Source: Charina bottae
Taxonomy: Eukaryota > Chordata > Lepidosauria > Squamata > Charinaidae
Direction of reading: 5' to 3'
DNA: 64,000 bases
Assembly (NCBI GenBank): GCA_023362775.1
Contig: JALMGJ010000003.1
Span: 53,669,416 to 53,733,415 of the forward strand
Part shown: positions 56,998-64,000 of the stretch, piece after piece
How the letters are laid out: each line of letters opens with the position of its first letter
How positions within the stretch are numbered: the stretch's first letter is position 1
Notes under the pieces: generated by a model
The model's database searches: none
The model's input: the letters and a program-made list of their open reading frames with translations, nothing else
Told to the model about the DNA's origin: nothing
Position numbers and translations under genes: made by a program

Positions 56998-57215
56998 AGC
57001 CGTAGGAGAAGGCTGCCCCGAGCTGACCTTGGCTGATCCCCAGAAGCCAAGCAAACCTGATTAGTACTTAATACTTGAATGGGGCAGTACCAGGCTGAGA
57101 AGTTGAAAAAAGCATGTTGGAAGATGTCAATGGCCAACCAGTTCTATATTGTTATAAAATAAAATGATATGGGCCTATTCATGCAAACCCCAAGAATCAA
57201 ACTTGATTCAAGGAA
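56998..57215 (+). mobile_element. 5S-rRNA-derived SINE remnant
   Basis: AGAAGCCAAGCAAACCTGAT, TAGTACTTAATACTTGAATG and GGCAGTACCAGGCTG echo the 5S rRNA 3' half. Confidence 0.55.
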
Positions 57216-57320
57216 CATTTATGGCTCAAGACACTATAGCTAGTTGTCTTTTGTCCTTATATCAACCCTGTGAGGTAGACTCCAAAACAGGGACTGGTCT
57301 AAAAACTCCATAGTTCAGAG

Positions 57321-57416
57321 CAGTGTTTCTCAACCTTGGCAAAGAGGTGTGGACTTCAACTCCAAGAATTCCCCAGCCAGCTTTGCTCTTCAAGTTGCCA
57401 AGGTTGAGAAACACTG
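57321..57416. mobile_element. Palindromic hAT MITE, short copy
   Basis: CAGTGTTTCTCAACCTTGGC ... GCCAAGGTTGAGAAACACTG. TSD GTTCAGAG / GCTCAGAG (7 of 8). Confidence 0.87.
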
Positions 57417-57706
57417 GCTCAGAGGAATCCATCTCCTTAACAGGTAGGTATCTGTTTTTACAGGGCTACCCACGGAGTAAACACAAATTGCTTGTAGTGG
57501 TAACTCTGGCACTGTTTTGGCTTCAAATTAAGTAAACCTTCCTAACTGACTAAGCTGTCTTTATTTCAACTGTATTCTCTGTTACTTTAAAGAACTAGAA
57601 TAGAAACTGGAACATTGTGAGAATTAAAAAAAAGAACTGGGAAATGATGAAGGTGCAGGAACACAGACTTTAAGACATTTGCATGTTGGTATGTAACATA
57701 CTAGAA

Positions 57707-57992
57707 CAGGGCTTTCCAAACTTTTCCTGCAGTGACACACCAATGGCAGTGCGCAAAAATCCGGAAGCGCCGCTGCCACTTTTGGTTTTTGTGCGCCGCC
57801 GCCACTGCGGCGCTTTCAGATTTTCGTGCGCCGCAGCAGTGGCGGCAGTGGTGTCCTTGTGTGCTGTGCAAAAACCCGGAAGCGCTGATGGCCTGGTGGC
57901 ACGCCATCAGCGCTTCCGGGTTTTGACGTGACACACCTGGGCCCCGCAGGCGACACACTTTTGTGTCGCGACACACAGTTTGGAAAGCTGTG
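57707..57992. mobile_element. GC-rich hAT MITE with perfect 8-bp TSD
   Basis: TSD TACTAGAA at 57699-57706 and 57993-58000. It shares the GGAAGCGCTGATGGCC hairpin with 56306-56577. Confidence 0.9.
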
Positions 57993-59976
57993 TACTAGAA
58001 GCTCACAGTCTGCTTGATCGTGGAAATGGGTTTTCTCTAAGGGCTTACCAGTTCAGGACTACAAACATCTGGATAACCACTGCAAGGCAGCAAAGTGGTA
58101 GTGCACATTTTTTGTAACCCAGAATTGGTAGTCCTAACCTGAACCCTTTTAGAGAACGAAAGGTCATAGCTAGCTTCTCCCTAGTGAACTGGAGCTTTTA
58201 GCTTGCTCCACAAAGGAGCCTAAGTTAGGATTTATCTAAAAATAGTCTTTTCAGCTTGGTAGCTCTATTTTCTCTTACTAACTTTTTGTTCTGATTGATG
58301 CTGGCAGACGTTTGAGAAATAGTGAACAATATAGATGGTAAAAATAGCAAGGTAAGTAGTCCCTTCCTTCACAGTTAAAGAACATTAGTTTGACTGACTT
58401 TGGCATAGCTTTCTCAATGGCTGGAACCATTGTTCCTAAGAAAGCTGTTTGGTGGAAGATAGCTTGACTGCATACAGCTGAGATTTCTATGTTCTCTGTT
58501 GACTGTCCTTGCCCATTGTGCAATTTAATAAGAAAATATAACCAGGATCAAATATATTTAGAGATTACTATGCTGGCTCACTTTCAGCTTTGAGAAATGG
58601 CAGTATATCTGGTTAGCTAATGGAGGAGGAGGAATTTCTTTAGAAGTGAATCAGTCTAATGGAGCCTGCTTTGTATAAACAGGAATTGATGGTTGGCTAT
58701 AAATCGGTCAGCTGTTGCATGTCCTGCTGATAGATAACTGTAATAGATGTGAATATACAGTATATGCTGGGTCATAATGGTTTAAATCTTCTTTGTTTAG
58801 TAGCTCCTAATAGTTGTTAGAGAAATAATTCTAAAGTTAGCATGACATTTCATTAATCCTGGTGAACATTAACTGCAGAGGGGTGTCATTATTGTGGCTT
58901 TGCAAAGTATGAGAGCTTCAGTTTATTAAACTGAATTCTAAATTACACATTATGTAGAAGATCCATGATCCATATGAGTTTTTGCCAACCCTAGTTGGTG
59001 GGGGAGAACACAAACCACAGAAGCAAGTGCTGAGCAGGAGGCCAGGAGGCTGGGCAACAAAAATAGGGACCTTATCAAAAGGCTTGGATTAGTAGGACAG
59101 TTGTTGAACATCTTCAGAGTGGAAAATGCTAGACTGCAAGGTTAGGTGAGAAAACTTCGCCATGGAGCTCTTACACCAGCAACTGAAGAGTTGTATGATA
59201 AGGTTGACTCTTCCAACACCCTTTTCTACTGTAGATCTCAGTAGGATCCTATGTGTACCTCCTTCTGAACAGAAGGTTGCATCACCGATTCTGGACTTTT
59301 GACAAAAACCTAGCATTACTACCTCTTTGGAGGTCCCAAAGATGATGTGTGAGGATCCAGAGATCTGGAACTTGGAGACAGTAAATCCTGTGATTTCAGC
59401 CTTAATGGATAACCTCAAGTGACTCACCGATTCTATATCTGTACTGAGGTATACAACAGGACCCTTGTGAAATCACTCTCTATTCTATGTCTATAAAATA
59501 ATTGAAGTTCCATGCTATATGCACAAAATCCATTATATTAGCTGTGGCCATGCAATTTTCTAATTAGATGCATCCTCAGCACTTGTGCTTAAGGACTATG
59601 TTAAGTTCCTCCTCCAAAGGCTGCATGATTGCAATACCTACTTCCTTATATGGTGTTCTTTTGATATAACCAGTGCACATTGGAGATACCTTGCAGAGCT
59701 GTGATTTAGCAAATTTGAAAAATTTCAAGGACTGCATATTTATGACAAGATGCTAGCTTCAGTACTAGATCAGGTACAATTAACTGATTGACTAAATGGT
59801 CTGTTCAGTAAAAGCTCATCTACAATTGAGTTTATGTGTACTGTGAGGAATTGCAGCCAGTTACAATTCAGTGCTGCGGACATACATAATGGAACATATA
59901 TGACAACCTTAATATGTGAAATTGCCCTCCAAGGCAGTGAAAACATTTGAGTGTGACTTCTGAAAACTATGTAGAA

Positions 59977-60205
59977 CAGAGCTTTCCAAACTTTTCATGT
60001 TGGTGACACACTCGTACAGCAGGGCACAAGGCAGGCACTAGGACCTGCGTGGAATCACAGCAGGTTTGGAGGCAGCAAGGCACAAGGCAGGCACTAGGAC
60101 CTGCGCGGAATCCTGGCAGGGCTCGGAGGCAGCAGCAGCCGCGACACACCCAGACACTGCAGCCGACACACTAATGTGTCCCGACACAGAGTTTGGAAAG
60201 CTCTG
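59977..60205. mobile_element. hAT MITE with perfect 8-bp TSD
   Basis: TSD ATGTAGAA at 59969-59976 and 60206-60213. The inside is the reverse-orientation relative of copy A (7016-7305), with GGCACAAGGCAGGCACTAGG twice. Confidence 0.9.
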
Positions 60206-61035
60206 ATGTAGAACATCAGATCAAGCTAGAGCAACATTTTCCAATGTTTTAGGTCCAGCACAGTGTTTACCCTTTTCATTTTGTGTTACATTATTGTTTT
60301 AAATACCACAAGGGAAATTTGGGGATGCTACTTCTGATCGGTGGAGAAGCAATGTTTGCTTTGATTGGTTCTCTCTTCTCTTCTAGATAATAGAGTGGAA
60401 GAAGTTCACTATGGCAGAACCAAAATTGATGCTTGACAAGAACCAAAATTGATGCTTTAAAAAAAACACAACAGTAACAAGTCCTGATGTTCAGAAAAGG
60501 GCATTCTGCCAAGAATGGCATGCTGAGTTGTTTATGACTTGGATTATTTGTAGCTGCCTCTCCATGAAACACCTGCCAGAATGTTTTCATCTCAATTTAC
60601 AGGAAGCCAAATATACTTCATCTGGTTTGATGAAAGAATAAGGAGTTGGGGCCCAGCAGTTTTTATTTTGCTGGAAAACTTCTTAGCTGCCCCTCCCCGC
60701 CCTTTCCATTCTATTTGTCCCTAGTACTAGTACATGTTGGATAGTTTCTCTGCTCTGATCCTTTACAGTCTTTTATTTGGATTCTGTACAGACAGAAGAC
60801 AGGACAACCCTCCTTTTTGGTAGAATTTTTGCTGGGAATTGGCTTTTGCTGTCTTCACTGATGGCGTAGAGTGAGCATAATCTTGAGACTTCTAAATCAA
60901 GAGATTTTGTCCTAATTTGGAGGAAATCAGATAGTTTTGTTGTGTCTTAAGTGCAGGAGAGGACAGAGACCTAATGCAGAGTGTTTATGCAATTGAGAAA
61001 GCCTTTGCCCCACTAAATGAACTCCAGTGTGAAGT

Positions 61036-61305
61036 TGTGATGGAATGTGAGGGTGACCTTGGAGAACAGAGGGAAGAGATGCTGCCTAGGGAACGATCAG
61101 ATAAAAGGAAAGGAAGTCCACAGGGGCGGTCTAAAGAAGAAACTTTGGAAAGACACGCCCTGACCACTCAAGCAATAAATAGGGAGGGCGGGAGATTTGT
61201 ACTTTCAGACTTGCAAGATTCTGTTAATGTAGCCTTAGAATAAAGTAGAATTAGCTCATCTACTGTAGTCATGTTTCCTATCTGGTTTACCTGAAAGGGC
61301 TGACA
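61036..61305 (+). mobile_element. Small solo LTR (270 bp) with 5-bp TSD
   Basis: TGTGATGGAATG ... GGGCTGACA, with TG/CA boundaries. TSD GAAGT at 61031-61035 and 61306-61310. A TATA-like AATAAATAGGG near 61174 and AATAAA at 61239-61244 are spaced as in an LTR. An 89-codon frame across it has no recognisable protein motif. No internal retroviral sequence is left, and the provirus lineage cannot be named. Confidence 0.65.
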
Positions 61306-62190
61306 GAAGTCCACCTGCATTTGAATTGCTATTCAGATGTGGTGGGTAACCTGGAGCCAGTCGGTTTCTTTCACTTTAAATTATCTCACAAGATAATTGG
61401 GAGGTTACAGTGAGATGGAACCATGTCTGCCACCATTAGAGAATGAGTGAATCATATATGATTTTTTTAAAAAAGAATAAAATAATATTTGGTCAAAACG
61501 GGGTATAGTGTGCAATTATCCCAAAGCATTATAGAAATCTACACTGACACGAGATGAGAGTAGGATGGAAAAAATAATATAATAATCCTTACAGGGATCT
61601 GAATACTTTCAATAGTCTCTGAAGGAATGACAACAACTGAAGAATTAAGAGCTTTAGGAGCTTGTGGTGAATTCACAATTAGTGCGAATTGTGAGAAATC
61701 GTTAGAAAATTACTGTGAGTGCTGGACAACAGTTTGGTATCAATATTTTTAGAAGTGTTTTTTTTAGCAGAGGGACCATTGTGTGTGTTTTTCCCCTACC
61801 TGAGGTTTAAGATGGATTTCTGACAAATCCCAAAAGTGATTTTTCTCCCCAATTACCCAGCACTCCAATAATCTTTCTGTACCTGTACTTAATGGACCCT
61901 AAAGGGAAGTAAGACTAAAGCAGGCTTCCTATTTTGTGAAAATACAACACCATAACTGGTGGCAGTCTGAGGCTGTGAATGTGAAGTGCAGTGTAATGCT
62001 CTTCTCTGTTATTATTCAGCAATGTATTGAATACCCATTTTTACATACACAACTTTCTTTTTCATATGACGAGTAGACATATATAAAATTCAACTGAAAG
62101 TCTGCCCTGTATCCTCCACATCATTCACAGAGCCTCCTGTTTATTTGTATTAAGTAACTTAAGGAGAAAAAAATAACTTTTAGCTTTAAA

Positions 62191-62493
62191 CCAGGGTTTC
62201 TCAACCAGGGTTCTGTGGAACCCTAGGGTTCTGCAAGAGGTCACTAGGGGTTCCCTGGGAGATTATGATTTATTTAAAAAATTGTTTCCAATTTGGGCAA
62301 CTTCACATTAAAGAGGTAAGTTTCATTCTTTATTTTGAGTTTAAGAACACTGTTAATGCATATATACAGGCCTATGCGAAGATAATAATTTTGTAGCTTC
62401 TGGCCTACATTTGAGCCTGAATGTGCAGGGGTTCCCCGAGGCCTGTAAAACATTTCAAGGGTTCCTCCAGGGTCAAAAGGTTGAGAAAGGCTG
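62191..62493. mobile_element. hAT nonautonomous element with perfect 8-bp TSD
   Basis: Ends CAGGGTTTCTCAACC and GGTTGAGAAAGGCTG. TSD CTTTAAAC at 62183-62190 and 62494-62501. AT-rich centre with no coding sequence. Confidence 0.9.
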
Positions 62494-62744
62494 CTTTAAA
62501 CACACAGTACTGTATAGACAGGATACTGATTATAGGAAAAAGTATGCCCCAAAAAGCTCATGAAAAGCATCAGTCTCTCCCGTTCAGTATCTGTAAAGAT
62601 TCTACCAGACAATAATTTCTGATAAAACTCTATTCCCTGCTGTATATTCACAGATACATGTAGATGTGCACATAGTGGCCTATGGCTATATTTAAAGTAA
62701 AGCCTTCTTATGGGATGTTTTTTGCATTTCCCTATCTAGTCAAT

Positions 62745-63081
62745 GGGGCGTGGTGGCTCAGCGGGTAAGACGCCAGGCTTGTCGATCGGAAGATCGCAGG
62801 TAGGGAGGTTCGACTCCCTAGCCCCGCGTGACGGAGTGAGCTCCCGCACTCGCCCCAGCTCTTGCCAACCTAGCAATTCGAAAGCATGCAAATGCAAGTA
62901 GATGAATAGGCACCACTGCGGTTGGAAGGTAACAGCGTTCTGCGTGCGTCATGCCGGCCACATGACCGTGGAAGCGTCTTCGGACAACGCTGGCTCTTTG
63001 GCTAACAAACGGAGATGAGCACCGGCCCCTAGAGTCGGACACGACTGCAGAACTGTGGGGGGGGGGGAACCTTTACCTTTA
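62745..63081 (+). mobile_element. Sauria-type SINE with 14-bp TSD
   Basis: Same family, head GGGGCGTGGTGGCTCAGCGG. TSD CCTATCTAGTCAAT at 62731-62744 and 63082-63095, perfect, so fairly young. Confidence 0.93.
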
Positions 63082-63095
63082 CCTATCTAGTCAAT

Positions 63096-63225
63096 AGTCA
63101 ACAGTCGTGATAATTTACCATCCAAGTATTAACCAGCATCTACCCTGCTTTGCTTTTTTTGGCCAGATTAAAGACACCCTCTAGTCTTGTGACTACATTC
63201 ATGCAGTTTTCTTGGCAGTGTTACA
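63096..63225 (-). mobile_element. 5S-rRNA-derived SINE remnant, minus strand
   Basis: TTTACCATCCAAGTATTAAC and CCCTGCTTTGCTTTTTTTGG are the reversed 5S-like block, with a TTTTCTTGGCAGTGTTAC tail. It lies directly beside the Sauria SINE at 62745-63081. Confidence 0.5.
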
Positions 63226-63417
63226 TATAATTTAACATTTACTTTGAAAAAATGCACCAACATCCATTGCATGATTTGTTTAAAAAAATTGGTCTATAGT
63301 TTTAAATTAGTTTATATTTGCTTTTATTAAATATAGCAACTAACTGTGCCTTGCTATTGCATCTATGTTGCAGCCATGGTTTTTCATAACAGTGTTGATC
63401 TCAGAGGAAGGAAAGGG

Positions 63418-63448
<31 letters not shown>

Positions 63449-63449
63449 A
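63418..63449. repeat. (TTG)n microsatellite
   Basis: About ten TTG units. Confidence 0.9.
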
Positions 63450-64000
63450 GTGCCAGCAATTGAAGATTTGGAGCAGACCGTATGAAATAATACTGCAAAG
63501 TGAATATGTTTGTTACATCTGTCTATTTAAGTTTTTTGGGTATGGTGAGAGAGTAATATCTGTATTATCAATGTTATGCTGCATCTTGACAACTGTATTG
63601 TTCAATAAAGAACTGATACAGTGGTCACAAACATAATTGTTGCCCTATGCTGTTAAGGATGTGAAATCCTAGCCCTATCCATTAACAAACTGCAGGTAGA
63701 TATTAAACATCCTTCCAAAAATTGTTTCACATACTTAACATACCTGTTGAGACCACCAGAAACAACTTCCGAAGCAGTAGCCTGAGCTTGGAGAAAGATG
63801 CAGCTGCTTTAATGAGTCAAAAAGAGATGCTTCGCACACGTTCTCCTGTGTAGCAAAGCATGTCCATTGAAGCATTTGCACAGCCCTATCAGTCAGTGGG
63901 AACAATTCATTAGCAGCCTTGCAGAAATGCAGGTGCTGAGTTTCACTTTATGTGAAACCGTTTTGTTTCTTTTTTCTGTAAAATGCCAGGATGTGGTGAG

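Larger units (their letters stand above)
22211..64000 (+). other. Intron 2 of the LRP8-like gene (runs off the window)
   Basis: Begins with a GTGAGT donor. No later exon with an LDLR-A, EGF or beta-propeller signature is visible, so at least 41.79 kb appears intronic. The content is nearly all transposable elements and simple repeats, listed separately. An 18-G run lies at 22798-22815. Confidence 0.7.

Noticed and set aside
38500..57215. 5S rRNA-like segments
   Set aside because: Only partial, degenerate 5S sequence with SINE tails; not functional rRNA genes.
60974..61243. 89-codon frame MQSVYAIEKAFAPLNEL...
   Set aside because: It crosses the left boundary of a solo LTR with a TSD and has no recognisable domain.
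3405..63081. tRNA-like A and B boxes
   Set aside because: They belong to SINE heads with SINE bodies, tails and TSDs, so they are not tRNA genes.
1..64000. CRISPR array, operon or prokaryotic defence system
   Set aside because: No regularly spaced direct repeats with unique spacers; the DNA is vertebrate.
22211..64000. Third LRP8-like exon
   Set aside because: No frame shows the next six-cysteine repeat or SDE calcium-binding ending between splice signals.

Overview
The window is nuclear DNA from a squamate reptile. Four things point there: five full-length Sauria-type tRNA-derived SINEs, a BovB-like RTE LINE, CR1/L3 LINE tails that run into microsatellites (a pattern well known in snakes), and Penelope-like elements (PLEs). 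I cannot name the species. There are no prokaryotic features.

Only one host gene is visible. At 21079-22210 (+ strand) lie the first two coding exons of a low-density-lipoprotein-receptor family gene, best matched to LRP8 (ApoER2). Exon 1 encodes a signal peptide. Exon 2 encodes one complete six-cysteine LDLR class A repeat. Both sit in or next to a CpG-rich promoter (about 20.64-21.96 kb). No third exon is visible, so everything from 22211 to 64000 appears to be intron 2 (more than 41.7 kb), and 1-20600 is upstream intergenic DNA.

The rest is an accessory landscape of transposable elements, many with readable target-site duplications (TSDs). 4.6-5.5 kb: an LTR-like repeat. 7.0-8.1 kb: two hAT MITEs that appear to bracket a composite unit. 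9.3-14.6 kb: CR1 tails, SINEs and seeded microsatellites. 15.3-20.4 kb: a Penelope-rich district with a complete PLE whose reading frame is open, plus remnants of two other PLE-like families carrying hammerhead-ribozyme motifs, two of them fold-back insertions. 24.1-35.4 kb: SINEs, a BovB 3' fragment, an L3 tail with a GGAAT microsatellite, and GC-rich hAT MITEs. 37.2-38.5 kb: a fold-back PLE that keeps the GIY-YIG end. 41.2-44.4 kb: a full-length RTE/BovB-like LINE with an uninterrupted 1010-codon ORF and a perfect 13-bp TSD. 46-49.6 kb: decayed non-LTR and L1 reverse-transcriptase fragments. 52-64 kb: more hAT MITEs, SINEs, a small solo LTR and 5S-rRNA-derived SINE remnants.

Functionally, the RTE is a plausible source of enzymes for the SINEs, whose 3' tails resemble its own. 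The hAT MITEs carry 8-bp TSDs with a central TA but no transposase is present here. The PLE families share a CTGA(A/G)GA ... GAAACGT signature that fits a hammerhead core. The most unusual signals are the ribozyme-bearing fold-back PLE insertions, the composite hAT pair sharing one 8-bp TSD, and the hypervariable CpG-rich cores of the hAT MITE family.
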